Positions 17,782-27,976 of a stretch of DNA of 64,000 nt are shown piece after piece. Every line of letters begins with the position of its first letter. Position 1 is the first letter of the stretch. This DNA comes from Kordia sp965283645 (GTDB lineage Bacteria > Bacteroidota > Bacteroidia > Flavobacteriales > Flavobacteriaceae), in contig NZ_CBDIPG010000001.1 of NCBI RefSeq assembly GCF_965283645.1, positions 2,294,001 to 2,358,000 on the forward strand, given 5' to 3'. The notes below the pieces were generated by a model. That model was not told where the DNA came from. It made no database searches and worked only from the letters and a program-made list of their open reading frames with translations. A program made the translations under genes and the position numbers.

Positions 17782-18681
17782 ATGAAAGCAAAAGCACACA
17801 TACTCGTTGTTGAAGACAAGTCACTTATCTATAAGAGACTAAAAATGATTCTTAAAGAGCATTATTATTCTGTGGATTCTTATACGCCAAGTGTAGAAAA
17901 AGCAATTGCTAACATTAACAAAAAGCGACCAGACCTAGTGCTACTTGATATCGATTTACAAGGTGAACATAATGGCATCTATCTTGGTGGTTTATTACAA
18001 AAAGAATACAACATTCCATTTATTTATGTTACCGACCTTGATGATGATCAAACGTTTTATAATAGTCTTAAAACAAAACATGGTGATTTTGTTTCTAAAA
18101 AAGATATTAATCTTACCGAAGAAGAACCAATCGTTATTCAAACCAAACCACATTTAGATGAAAAACGATTAATTCGTTCTATACAAACAGTTTTGGAGCA
18201 AAATAAAGCACAACAAAAATCAATCAATAAAGATTCCATATTGGCGTATGTAGATTATGTTCAAAGCACTAAAGATTTAGGTAATGAAACCATTTCACAA
18301 GTTCCAATACCATTTAAAGAAATAGCTTATTTTACTACCAATACCGAAAAAGTAGATGAAGTCAAAACCAAAGAACGTAATAAGACTACTTACATAAAAT
18401 TAGAAAAAAATAACGCTCGCGTATATACATGGCTAAAAAAATCATATATCGTACCTAATAATTTGTCTTCTATTCTGAAAAAAATACCACACCACTTTGT
18501 TCGTATTAGTGATGATTGCATTGTTAATCTAGATAATGAATTTGCTTTACAAGGTAGAATCAATGGAAAGCGCATTAAAATTGCAGACCAAGTATTAGAG
18601 GTTTCCGATACATATAAAGTTGAAGTTGAAAAACGCATCGCACACTTCTACATTACAACAGATACAATTAAGAATAAATGA
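17782..18681 (+). CDS. LytTR-family response regulator
   Basis: 299 residues. The receiver domain (about 5-125) has 'LVVEDK' acidic residues and the phosphoacceptor Asp in 'LVLLDIDL'. A linker and a LytTR DNA-binding domain (about 190-290) follow, with 'FVRISDDCIVNLDNE' and 'LEVSDTYKVEVEKRI'. It starts immediately after the kinase stop, so it is a co-translated cognate pair. LytTR proteins bind direct repeats spaced by two helical turns, and such repeats (ARTGARAAT core, 21-bp period) stand before this operon and right after this gene, before the secreted-protein operon. Confidence 0.93.
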   Translation: MKAKAHILVVEDKSLIYKRLKMILKEHYYSVDSYTPSVEKAIANINKKRPDLVLLDIDLQGEHNGIYLGGLLQKEYNIPFIYVTDLDDDQTFYNSLKTKHGDFVSKKDINLTEEEPIVIQTKPHLDEKRLIRSIQTVLEQNKAQQKSINKDSILAYVDYVQSTKDLGNETISQVPIPFKEIAYFTTNTEKVDEVKTKERNKTTYIKLEKNNARVYTWLKKSYIVPNNLSSILKKIPHHFVRISDDCIVNLDNEFALQGRINGKRIKIADQVLEVSDTYKVEVEKRIAHFYITTDTIKNK

Positions 18682-18710
18682 TTTTCATTGAAAAACAGGT
18701 GATTTTCATT
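18679..18710 (-). promoter_or_regulatory. Pair of LytTR-type repeats, 21 bp apart, before the M23 operon
   Basis: TGATTTTCATT at 18679 and 18700. On the minus strand each reads AATGAAAATCA, sharing the A(A/G)TGA(A/G)AAT core of the repeats at 15595-15646. They lie 85-115 bases upstream of the gene at 18795, pointing to control by the neighbouring response regulator. Confidence 0.6.
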
Positions 18711-18794
18711 CTTATTAGAAAACACTGAATAAGCTTCATACTTTTATTTTAAATGTTGACAAGTAACCTTTTGTCATGCTAAAATTATTTTATT

Positions 18795-19730
18795 ATGAAG
18801 AAAAAATATTTATTAATTATTGGAGCTCTTTTATTTCTCTTTATTGGAGGCTCTTTTGCAATAAACCCTTCCAAAGATTTTACAAATCAAAATAAAGTTG
18901 AAATAGGGAAAAATGATAAACTAATTCCACAAGAAGTTAACAAACAAAAGAAGAACACCTTAACAGTTAAATTAAAAAAAAATAAAGACCCAATTTCTCA
19001 TAAACTTATTTATTCAGAAATTGAAGTTTACAACGAAGAAAAAGAAAAAATAGGTAGTATAAATTTATTTACCGAGAACCCTTATTTACAATATAAGCTA
19101 GGAAATAGACAAATAAATCCTTTTCAAGTTAACAACGCTGAGCTTGCTTTTTCCCAAACACATCTTGATAGAAATATAGCTTACCGGACAACTTTTAATG
19201 ATAAAATCCCAAACCATATCGGAGTTACTTATACCGCAAAAAGTTCAGATTTTAATTATAGTAGTTCTGTTATCAAAGTTTATAATCAGTTTGGTGATGT
19301 GATCTTCGATTCGGATGTTTTATATGATAAAAATTATATGTTACCAAGCATTTCACCAAATGGAAAGTATCTGGCTGTTTATTCTTCTATTTATGAGGAT
19401 GAAACTGAAAATTATCGTTTGATTAATGAAAATAAAATTGATTTTTTTGACTTACAAACAAATACAAAAATTCAGATTAACAATAACGATTTGAATTTAG
19501 ATTTAGCTCACGGTTCTTTTAATGAAAATAATTTATTTATTACAACTAAAAAATCCATAGTAAGCATTATAGATATAAAAGCAGGTAGTTATTATTTAGG
19601 AAATAGAGATACAGGGCAACATATTACAGCCGTAAGAAATAACGAAGAAATAAAAATCTACACAGTTAACAATCTTAATAAAGATAACATAAAAGATGTA
19701 ACTAATAATTTTCAAAAACATTCTTTATAA
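18795..19730 (+). CDS. Exported hypothetical protein, beta-propeller-like
   Basis: 311 residues with an N-terminal signal or anchor helix (KKKYLLIIGALLFLFIGGSFA). The body has repeated beta-rich units with 'SPNGKYLAVYSS' and 'IDFFDLQTNTKIQI', as seen in WD40/Tol-B-type propellers. Its stop codon abuts the ATG of the giant M23 protein, so the two are translationally coupled and may function together in the periplasm or at the surface. The family is not recognised. Confidence 0.7.
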   Translation: MKKKYLLIIGALLFLFIGGSFAINPSKDFTNQNKVEIGKNDKLIPQEVNKQKKNTLTVKLKKNKDPISHKLIYSEIEVYNEEKEKIGSINLFTENPYLQYKLGNRQINPFQVNNAELAFSQTHLDRNIAYRTTFNDKIPNHIGVTYTAKSSDFNYSSSVIKVYNQFGDVIFDSDVLYDKNYMLPSISPNGKYLAVYSSIYEDETENYRLINENKIDFFDLQTNTKIQINNNDLNLDLAHGSFNENNLFITTKKSIVSIIDIKAGSYYLGNRDTGQHITAVRNNEEIKIYTVNNLNKDNIKDVTNNFQKHSL

Positions 19731-22700
19731 ATGAAAAAAATAATTTCATATTTGTTCATTGCTTTTTCAATAAGTAGCTATGGTCAAATACAACATTTAT
19801 ATGCTGACTGGAATAATAGTACAGAAACATATTCGAGCCCACAATTATTTACTTCGAGAGCAATTTCAGAAGATTATGGACCAAGACCAAAGAGTGGTTA
19901 TGATTTTCATGGTGGTATTGATATTGGTAAGGATGATTCTACAAACCCTAGTATTCTAGGCGACGCTATAGTTACACCTTTGAATGGTGAAGTTGTTTTT
20001 ATTGATGATTCAGGCGTTAAAAATATTTTAGTTAAATATTCAAACAATGAATATGTTGTGTATAGACATATTTTTGAAGGTGGAAGCTCAGGAATTCAAG
20101 AATCAGGTGGGTTTGTAATGAAAACAACAAATGAAGGAACTTTAACAATAATAAATTTAAAAGCTAATCCTATAAAAGCTATTAGTACAGCTAATGGAGA
20201 CACAGTTAGTTACGATCTCAATAATAATGGCATAATAGAATCTAACGAAACTTTTACTACGAGTAATACATTCAATCAATTTCAACTTATAGCGCCAATT
20301 GGTAACTCTGTTGGTTTTGCTGCTCATCTACATGTACAGTCAGTTAAAGAATTAAAAAATAGTGCAGGCAATACAACTACAAATATCGATAATATCAACG
20401 AGGTTATGACCTTTAATGACGATAGCAACACCTTTAATCCTCTTTATGATTTTAATTATACTGGTATTGCTTATAATGTAATTATGACTGATTTCTCTAG
20501 CTTAAATCAAAATTCTTATGTGAAAATAAGAACAGAAGTACCTGAGGAACATAGAACTGGACTAATAAAGAGATATGAAAATGGAATGTTTGATGTTCAA
20601 AATATTTCATTAAAAATAAGCCGATACAATGAAGATTCATTTTTAAAAATGAAAAAAAGTGATGGTAATTTTATTGAATTTGATTTTGGCTCCAAATCGA
20701 ATGGTTTTTACCCAGAGGAAATGGAAGATGTTTCGGAAGTACCAAATGAGTGGAAAATAACTCCAACTGCCTATTGGAGTGGCACAACTAATAATTATGG
20801 TCTTTATGATGATTATTATTTAGCATTAACAGACTTTAATAGTAGAGCTATAAATCCAAATATTCAAGATATAGATAATAATGGGATGGCAGAAATAAAT
20901 AATGAATCCCTTTATGGAGATGGTTTGTATAGAATGAAAGCTGTTTTAGAACCTGTTGAGGAAAGAAACCCTTTTTTCTACAGTAATATTGGACCATTTC
21001 AATCTTCTGTTTCAGAACCATTTATTATTGATAATTTCTATCCCTATGTTGAAAGAGTATTAGTAATTTATTCACTACTGGATGTCTATCATAAACGGTG
21101 GGAAAGAGATGGGAATTCCATGCAATTAAATGGTTCCAATGGTGGTGCAATTTTTGAAAACGGTGATGAATTTCATGTTAGAGTTTTTAGTAGTGAACCT
21201 CTAGAATCATTAAATCTCCAAGTAGATGGTATATCTACAGTTTTTTCTTTAACACCAAATATCAGTAAAACTCAGTGGGATATTGATTTAGTATATTCTG
21301 GTACAACTATTCAAAGAGATTTAATTTTTACAGGTTTAGATACAAATAATAATGAATTACTTAAAGGTGAAAATATTGCTAATTTAAACAATCATGTGAT
21401 TCAAGGTTCGGGTTTAGGTCAAGGAATTACATTTGATAATGGATTAACAGGTGAAGACAGAACCCATAAAATTAATAATCTTGACGATTGTCAAGTTACA
21501 GCTAATGCAGGCTTAGATGTTACTATACAGAACGGAGAAAGTATTCAACTACAAGGTACTGGTGGTTCAATATTTTCTTGGTCACCAACGACTGGGTTAA
21601 ACAACCCAAATATTTGGAATCCAATTGCTACACCATCTCAAACAACGACATATACATTAACTGTAACAGAAAATGGATGTAGTGATACCGATCAAGTAAC
21701 AGTAATTGTTAATAATAGTTCTGGTGGAGGAAATGAACCAACTAATGATAATTGTAATGATGCGATTAGTTTAATAAGTAGTACGAGTTGTAATAGTGTT
21801 TATGGAAGTGTAGACTTCGCAACAAGAGAGGTAACTATTCCTACCCCTCCTTGTGATTCTCATCAAAATCCGAATGGCTTTGGAGTTTTTTATTCATTTA
21901 TTGCTGTAAGTAACACTCATACTATAACTGTAGACCCAACAGGAACACTTGATGCGGTAGTTAGTGTATATCGTGGAAGTTTCTGCCCGATAATAAATCC
22001 ATGGGACTGTGAGGATACTCCCGGAGGTAATGGAGTAACTACAATATTAACAAATAATAATTTTACGATAGGAGGAAGATATTGGATACGTGTTTATGAT
22101 TTTGGAAATATAGAACCTCCTATCGGACAAGGTGGGTTTAATATTTGTGTAACTCATGACAATTCAAGTAGTGGAACTGGGATAGATTTAATAAGTAATA
22201 TTACCAATGTAAATGATAATAACCCAGATGCAGGAGATCAAATTTCTATTAATTATAGTGTGAAAAATATAGGAGATACATCAACAAGTACCTTACCTAC
22301 TATTAGTTTTTATCTATCTAGCAACCAAAATTTGACAAATAGTGATGATTTTTTAAATTCTGAAGCAATTCTACAAACAATATCAATCAATCAAACAGTT
22401 AATGGGGACATTTTAGTTGATTTACCTAATATTTCTGATGGTCAATACTATCTAGTTTCAGCAGTAGATAATATTGGATTTATAAATGAAAGCAATGAAA
22501 ATAATAATCTAGATTTTTTCCCAATACAAATTGGTCAAGTTAACCAAAATGGACCAGATTTAGATATTACAGGTATGACGGTAATTGCAAATTCTGGATT
22601 AGCACCAAATCAAGAAATTAATATTGAATTAGAAATTGATAATGACGGAAATCAAGATGCTGATAATTTTGATGTTCTTTATTTTTTAGATATTGATGGA

Positions 22701-24749
22701 GATGAAGAATATGATGTTAACGAGTTTATGCGTCTAGCAAGTTTTGGAGAAATTGATGCAGGTGATGATCGCGTAAGAGATAGAGATATGTTTTTGCCAT
22801 CTGGAATCCCTTCTATTGGAAGTTATAAAGTGATTGCAATTGCTGATTATAACAATGAAATAAATGAAACAGACGAAGATAATAATGATAAAAGTCGAAC
22901 AGTAGGTATATCCACTATTACTCCTGCTGGACCTGATATTATCTGTGATTTTGTTAAATGGGAAATTAATGGAACAACGACACAAGTTAGTCCTCAAAAT
23001 CTTTGTCTTAACGAAGAATATCGAGTGTATTGGGAAATCACAAACATTGGTAGTTTAGACGTTTCTGGAGGATTTCAGGTTTCACATAAAGTTTATATAT
23101 CTCAAGATGAGTTTTTTGACGGTTCTGATATCTTTTTTGATTCTAGTAACATAAATGCAGGTTCTCATGATGTAGGACAAGTTTTTGAAAGAGATGATAA
23201 TAACAATTGGGAAGGTGTTTCTCCTGGAGATTACTACCTTTTATTAATCGCTGACGAAGATCAAGAAATTGCTGAAATTAATGAGCAAAACAACGTTAGG
23301 GCATTTCCTATTACATTGAACAACTGTAATAATTCAGATTATCCAGATTTAGCTATCGAGATTACAAACTATACTCCTTATGCTTCTGCATTAGGAGATT
23401 ACATAACTGTTGATATGATTGTTTCTAATTTAGGTAGTGTAGATGTTACAGATAATATTGATGTGGAGCTATTTTTATCTGATGACCAAATTTTTCATGG
23501 AGATGGTGGAAGTGGAGTATTTAATGATCACCAACTAACCGACAATGGGTTGTTAGTAATAAATCAAGATATTAGTGCTGGAAGTTCTATTAATATTAGT
23601 ATGACAGCATATACGCTTAGTGATAACGGTAGTACATCTGACCCAATAAATTCAACAGGAATAAAATATTTATTCGCTGCGATTGATGAAGGTGGAGATT
23701 TTATTGAAACCGATAGAACAAATAATATTGATTTTGTTCCTATTGAATTTACATCTGTTGATTGTTATTATAACTTTGATAATGAGATACCTACTGTTGC
23801 GTATGATGACACATTGGAAGATCTATTTCTAGTTAGAACTGAAGATGACTGTACATATATTGTTGATAGTGTTGAAGATTGGATAACATCACCAAATAAT
23901 TCATCCGAAACAGGTACAGAATACATTCTTGCATTTTTTCAACAAAACCCATACCCGTTTCCACGAACTGGTCACATTAATGTGGGTCCAGAAGTTTTTG
24001 AATTCGTTCAAGAAGCTCGACCATGTGAGTTTTTAGATGAGTCAATTAAAATGAGTTTGTCATCTCAAAGTATTACTGATATAGATTGTATAAATCAAGG
24101 TAAAATTGAAATAACTATGCAGAATGGTTTTCCAACATATACATACTCTTGGTCAAATGGGACATCAGATAGAGACTTAATTAATATAACTACTGCTGGA
24201 GACTATACCCTAACAGTAACAGATATATCTGGTTGTACATTTGAACAAACGTTTACTATTGGTGAAAATTTAACTCTGGATACAACAGTTACTAATAATG
24301 GTGGCATTTTAACATCTAACCAAAGTGATGCTACTTATCAATGGTTAGATTGCAGTAATAGTTCTAATACACCTATTGCTAATGAAACTGATGAAACATT
24401 TACTCCAACATCAAATGGAGAATATGCTGTAGAAATTACGTATGGAAATTGTACTGAAATATCAGAATGTGTAATGATTTCTACATTAAGCACAGAAGAG
24501 ATCAACAAAGAGAAAATTAAAATTTATCCTAATCCGGCACAAGATATTTTAACAATTAACTTAGGTAGAACTTATTCAAAAGTAAATCTAGAGATATACA
24601 ATATTGTTGGGCAAAGAATAAATACTTTAGAGTTTGAGACAAAACAGATTTTGACAATTAATACTAGTTTACTTTCTAGTGGTATTTATTTTTTCAAAAT
24701 TAAAACCGACACAATGAAATCGAAAGAATTTAAAGTTATTAAAGAATAA
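19731..24749 (+). CDS. Giant secreted M23 peptidase with CARDB/SprB domains and T9SS tail
   Basis: 1672 residues. It has a signal peptide (1-18) and an M23/LytM peptidase domain (about 40-210) with both zinc motifs: H60-x3-D64 ('HGGID') and H199-x-H201 ('HLH'). Then come beta-sandwich modules: a PKD/Ig-like repeat (about 590-660), a PPC-like module with 'NDNCNDAISL' (about 670-810), several CARDB repeats with 'EINETDEDNND'-type ends (about 815-1350), and a SprB-like repeat. A type A T9SS sorting domain closes it (KIYPNPAQDILTINL...). It should reach the cell surface or medium via T9SS and cut peptidoglycan cross-bridges or glycine-rich peptides. The target is unknown. Confidence 0.9.
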   Translation: MKKIISYLFIAFSISSYGQIQHLYADWNNSTETYSSPQLFTSRAISEDYGPRPKSGYDFHGGIDIGKDDSTNPSILGDAIVTPLNGEVVFIDDSGVKNILVKYSNNEYVVYRHIFEGGSSGIQESGGFVMKTTNEGTLTIINLKANPIKAISTANGDTVSYDLNNNGIIESNETFTTSNTFNQFQLIAPIGNSVGFAAHLHVQSVKELKNSAGNTTTNIDNINEVMTFNDDSNTFNPLYDFNYTGIAYNVIMTDFSSLNQNSYVKIRTEVPEEHRTGLIKRYENGMFDVQNISLKISRYNEDSFLKMKKSDGNFIEFDFGSKSNGFYPEEMEDVSEVPNEWKITPTAYWSGTTNNYGLYDDYYLALTDFNSRAINPNIQDIDNNGMAEINNESLYGDGLYRMKAVLEPVEERNPFFYSNIGPFQSSVSEPFIIDNFYPYVERVLVIYSLLDVYHKRWERDGNSMQLNGSNGGAIFENGDEFHVRVFSSEPLESLNLQVDGISTVFSLTPNISKTQWDIDLVYSGTTIQRDLIFTGLDTNNNELLKGENIANLNNHVIQGSGLGQGITFDNGLTGEDRTHKINNLDDCQVTANAGLDVTIQNGESIQLQGTGGSIFSWSPTTGLNNPNIWNPIATPSQTTTYTLTVTENGCSDTDQVTVIVNNSSGGGNEPTNDNCNDAISLISSTSCNSVYGSVDFATREVTIPTPPCDSHQNPNGFGVFYSFIAVSNTHTITVDPTGTLDAVVSVYRGSFCPIINPWDCEDTPGGNGVTTILTNNNFTIGGRYWIRVYDFGNIEPPIGQGGFNICVTHDNSSSGTGIDLISNITNVNDNNPDAGDQISINYSVKNIGDTSTSTLPTISFYLSSNQNLTNSDDFLNSEAILQTISINQTVNGDILVDLPNISDGQYYLVSAVDNIGFINESNENNNLDFFPIQIGQVNQNGPDLDITGMTVIANSGLAPNQEINIELEIDNDGNQDADNFDVLYFLDIDGDEEYDVNEFMRLASFGEIDAGDDRVRDRDMFLPSGIPSIGSYKVIAIADYNNEINETDEDNNDKSRTVGISTITPAGPDIICDFVKWEINGTTTQVSPQNLCLNEEYRVYWEITNIGSLDVSGGFQVSHKVYISQDEFFDGSDIFFDSSNINAGSHDVGQVFERDDNNNWEGVSPGDYYLLLIADEDQEIAEINEQNNVRAFPITLNNCNNSDYPDLAIEITNYTPYASALGDYITVDMIVSNLGSVDVTDNIDVELFLSDDQIFHGDGGSGVFNDHQLTDNGLLVINQDISAGSSINISMTAYTLSDNGSTSDPINSTGIKYLFAAIDEGGDFIETDRTNNIDFVPIEFTSVDCYYNFDNEIPTVAYDDTLEDLFLVRTEDDCTYIVDSVEDWITSPNNSSETGTEYILAFFQQNPYPFPRTGHINVGPEVFEFVQEARPCEFLDESIKMSLSSQSITDIDCINQGKIEITMQNGFPTYTYSWSNGTSDRDLINITTAGDYTLTVTDISGCTFEQTFTIGENLTLDTTVTNNGGILTSNQSDATYQWLDCSNSSNTPIANETDETFTPTSNGEYAVEITYGNCTEISECVMISTLSTEEINKEKIKIYPNPAQDILTINLGRTYSKVNLEIYNIVGQRINTLEFETKQILTINTSLLSSGIYFFKIKTDTMKSKEFKVIKE

Positions 24750-24771
24750 TCTTATAGGTGTAACCTCACTT

Positions 24772-24803
24772 AAAAACCAGAATGAAATATTTCTGGTTTT
24801 TTT
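24772..24803 (+). terminator. Terminator after the M23 gene
   Basis: AAAAACCAGAA / TTTCTGGTTTTT stem with a short loop and a T run. It sits between convergent genes and could serve both. Confidence 0.75.
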
Positions 24804-24837
24804 GTTCATTCATGTTTTCCATTTTACACAAATGATA

Positions 24838-25095
24838 TTATTCAAAACCATCTTTAAAAAACTCTTCAAGCGATATATCCAATGCCTTAAGAACTTTAAG
24901 CAGGGAAGAGAAACGTAAATCTTGACCTTGCTCATACCTACCATATTGCGCTCTTGGCAAGTTATGTTCAAAAGCAAATTGCTCGTAGTTAGAAAAACCT
25001 TTCTCCATACGTAAACTGCGTAGTTTCTCGCCTAGATTGGTGAGTTGCTTTTCAGTGTATTCATCCTTTTTAGCCATGCAACAAATTACTATCAA
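24838..25095 (-). CDS. XRE-family transcriptional regulator
   Basis: 85 residues with a lambda-repressor-like HTH: 'LGEKLRSLRMEKGFSNYEQF', then 'NLPRAQYGRYEQGQDLRFSSL', with helix 5 'LLKVLKALDISLEEFF'. It stands alone, convergent to the M23 gene and divergent from the FG-GAP gene. The start at MAKKDEY (25077) may be the real one, because the preceding residues (MIVICC) look unlike a natural N-terminus. It may repress the divergent promoter at 25160. Confidence 0.85.
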   Translation of the reverse strand: MIVICCMAKKDEYTEKQLTNLGEKLRSLRMEKGFSNYEQFAFEHNLPRAQYGRYEQGQDLRFSSLLKVLKALDISLEEFFKDGFE

Positions 25096-25159
25096 TTCAT
25101 ATTAATTTGTTACCACTAATAAATTCATACTTATAAGTAGTATTTTGAAAAATAAAATC

Positions 25160-25167
25160 TATATTTG
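25160..25167 (+). promoter_or_regulatory. Predicted -7 element TATATTTG
   Basis: Perfect consensus match 62 bases before the FG-GAP gene start. Confidence 0.5.
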
Positions 25168-25228
25168 ACACATAAACGACTCTATATGAACACCCTTAGA
25201 AGCCAAAGGGTAACTAAAACTAAAACAA

Positions 25229-27586
25229 ATGAAAAAACTAATACTTCTTTTACTATTTCCATTAATGACCTTTTCACAAAGTTTTAATGAAACAATTATT
25301 GCTGATGCGAATAACTGGGTACAACCAAAAATTATAGATTTAGACAATGATGGTCTTGATGATTTGGTTTCTGTCAGTAGAGACGGAAATGTAGCGTGGT
25401 GGAAAAAAGATGCTACATTTAACTACACAAAGATTATCATAGACGAAACATCCAAAAGTTGGAATCACTTTGATGTTTATGATATTGATGGAGATTCTGA
25501 TTTAGACATTCTCGTATCAGAACAAGGTTCTATTGAAATTTATTATAACGATGGAAATCAAAACTTTGTTCCTACCTATATTAATGGAAGTTCATTGTCA
25601 TCAAATATCGTTGCAGGAGATTTTGACGCAGATGGATATATTGATTTTATCACTACGAGCAGAGGGCAAAACGGATCGCTGAAATTTTGGAAAAACATTC
25701 TCAATATTGGATTTCAACAAAGCACCGTAACTAATGTGCAAATTTCTACTGGAGATATATTAGTAAATGATATTGATAACGATGGTGATCTTGATCTTGT
25801 TATGTCAGTATCATCTGGTTTTTGGATGGGAAATCATATTCTTTGTTATCTCAATGATGGAAATGCAAATTTTATTGAACAAGTCATTAATTACACACTA
25901 CCAAATGAACATCTTCAAATACTAGATTATGATACTGATGGAGATAAAGATTTGGTGGTAAAACAAGGGAATTGTTGTGTAGTTCTATTTAGCAATGATG
26001 GAAACCTCAATTTTACAGAAACCCAATTAACCAATGACGCAAATATGGATTCAATGCACATTGTTGACTTTGATAATGATGGCGATTTAGATATATCTGT
26101 TGTGTTTTCTGCATCTAATATCATCGATTCTTTTGGCTTCTATGTGAATGATGGAAGCGGAAACTTTATTTTAAACACCTTAGAAACTCTAGATAAAGGA
26201 GAACGCATTCAAAGCTTGGATTATAATACTGATGGAATGATGGATTTTCTCATAACTTCTTCGGCATTTGATGATCCACGACTCTATGAAAATATTGGAA
26301 GCGGAAGTTTCAATCTTACGACTCTTGATGATTCTTTTGTATCACCAACAAGCTTTTATACAGATGATATTGATAATGATGGATTGAAAGACATTGTCAG
26401 TACCTCAAGTAGTGAACATGAATTAGTATTATGGCACAACACAGGAGCGTTTAATTTTACCAAAATAGTCATTGATACTACTGAACCACTTATCAGTTAT
26501 GCTCATATTGATGATATTGACGGCGATGGTCACAAGGATATTCTTGTATCAACTTATGGCTTTAATGAAGGAGAAGTTTTGTTATACACCAATGATGGTA
26601 ATTTAAACTTTACCAAATCTACTTTTTTAAGTGTTACAGGAGTAGAAAGAGCTTTTACAACAGACATCAATAATGATGGTCATATTGATATTATTATTAC
26701 TCGACCTGCTGGCAGTAACGGGCAAATATTTTACTATCTCAATGATGGGAACGGGAACTATCAACAGCAATTTGTAAACAACATTCCTGAATTTAAAGTG
26801 TGTACTGATTTTGTAGATATTAATAACGATGGTATTAACGACATCGCTACAAACGGAGCATTCTATTATCAAAATGATGGGAACTTAAATTTCACACAAG
26901 TATTACTTCCAACTGAAGGGAAACTTTTTGACATTGATCGTGATGGTGATCTTGATATTCTTGGAAGTAATTATGATTTCGCAAATTCTAGCAACATCAT
27001 TTCATGGTTTGAAAATGATGGAAACGGCAGTTTTACTGAACAACAAATTCAAACAGGGAACACAATCAATAGTGGCGATATCTTTACCATACAAGATTTT
27101 GATGGTGATGGAGATATTGACTTTGTATCATGTCCGACCAATGATTTTAATTCAGAGCAATTATCTTTTTGGGTAAATGATGGAAGTCAAACATTTACCC
27201 GCACGGTTATGAACGCAAATTATATTACTTCAAATCTTCTTCTTTCTGATGATCTTGATGGTGATGGCGATATTGATGTTATTAGTTCAAATAATAAGTT
27301 TCCTTTTACCATTTGGAATAACACGAGTGATATTCCATTAAGTTTAGAAAGTCCAGAGGAAGTTACTGCAAACATTAAGATATATCCAAATCCAACATCT
27401 GATATTGTTACCATTGAATCAAATCATGTTATTACAAAAACAGAACTCTATAATCTTCAAGGTCAAATAATAAAGAGTGAATTTTCAAACAATAATATTG
27501 ATATGCGAAATGTCGCTAATGGACTCTATATTCTCAAATTAAAAACTAAAGAAGGAAGTAAGATCTTTAAGATAATGAAACGTTAA
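25229..27586 (+). CDS. Secreted FG-GAP/VCBS-repeat protein with T9SS sorting domain
   Basis: 785 residues. A signal peptide (1-17) is followed by many FG-GAP/VCBS repeats along residues 25-700, each with a calcium-binding DxDxDG-type loop (DLDNDGLDD, DIDGDSDLD, DFDADGYID and others) and 'NDGN' turns. These form a seven-bladed-type beta-propeller. The C-terminus is a T9SS type A sorting domain (IKIYPNPTSDIVTIE... to 'ILKLKTKEGSKIFKIMKR'). It is expected at the cell surface or secreted, with an adhesion or binding role. It is monocistronic, with its own promoter. Confidence 0.9.
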   Translation: MKKLILLLLFPLMTFSQSFNETIIADANNWVQPKIIDLDNDGLDDLVSVSRDGNVAWWKKDATFNYTKIIIDETSKSWNHFDVYDIDGDSDLDILVSEQGSIEIYYNDGNQNFVPTYINGSSLSSNIVAGDFDADGYIDFITTSRGQNGSLKFWKNILNIGFQQSTVTNVQISTGDILVNDIDNDGDLDLVMSVSSGFWMGNHILCYLNDGNANFIEQVINYTLPNEHLQILDYDTDGDKDLVVKQGNCCVVLFSNDGNLNFTETQLTNDANMDSMHIVDFDNDGDLDISVVFSASNIIDSFGFYVNDGSGNFILNTLETLDKGERIQSLDYNTDGMMDFLITSSAFDDPRLYENIGSGSFNLTTLDDSFVSPTSFYTDDIDNDGLKDIVSTSSSEHELVLWHNTGAFNFTKIVIDTTEPLISYAHIDDIDGDGHKDILVSTYGFNEGEVLLYTNDGNLNFTKSTFLSVTGVERAFTTDINNDGHIDIIITRPAGSNGQIFYYLNDGNGNYQQQFVNNIPEFKVCTDFVDINNDGINDIATNGAFYYQNDGNLNFTQVLLPTEGKLFDIDRDGDLDILGSNYDFANSSNIISWFENDGNGSFTEQQIQTGNTINSGDIFTIQDFDGDGDIDFVSCPTNDFNSEQLSFWVNDGSQTFTRTVMNANYITSNLLLSDDLDGDGDIDVISSNNKFPFTIWNNTSDIPLSLESPEEVTANIKIYPNPTSDIVTIESNHVITKTELYNLQGQIIKSEFSNNNIDMRNVANGLYILKLKTKEGSKIFKIMKR

Positions 27587-27976
27587 AACTAATTATTGCA
27601 ACTACAGGAAGGCTCGACAAAATGAAGATCAAAAATCAATAGATTTTGATATTTTTATCAGATAGATATTAAATTTCACCTCTAAATGTAACGCTTATAC
27701 ATTTTTTTCAATGTTAATACAATATCTTACAAATATGTAAGTTTATTACTTATATTTGAATAAGAATTAACATTCAATTCAATCCCAAAAGAACCTTCCT
27801 TTATACATAGCCAAATTATAAGTTAAAGCAATTTTAACTTACTCGTGAATAGAGCAACATTTACTCTTATTTCTTCATGAGTGGTATTTAAATAAAAATA
27901 GTATTGCTAAAAAGACATACATCTTGAGTGTCTCTAAATGTTCAAGAATACTATTTTAATAATTAAAACATAAATT
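27587..27976 (+). other. Leader region before the GG-leader peptide gene
   Basis: A 390-base gap. A perfect -7 element TATATTTG lies at 27751-27758, implying a leader of about 200 bases. Within it ACTCGTGAA (about 27840) and TTCATGAGT (about 27876) form a 9-base inverted repeat with one mismatch. No open frame of note. Confidence 0.45.
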
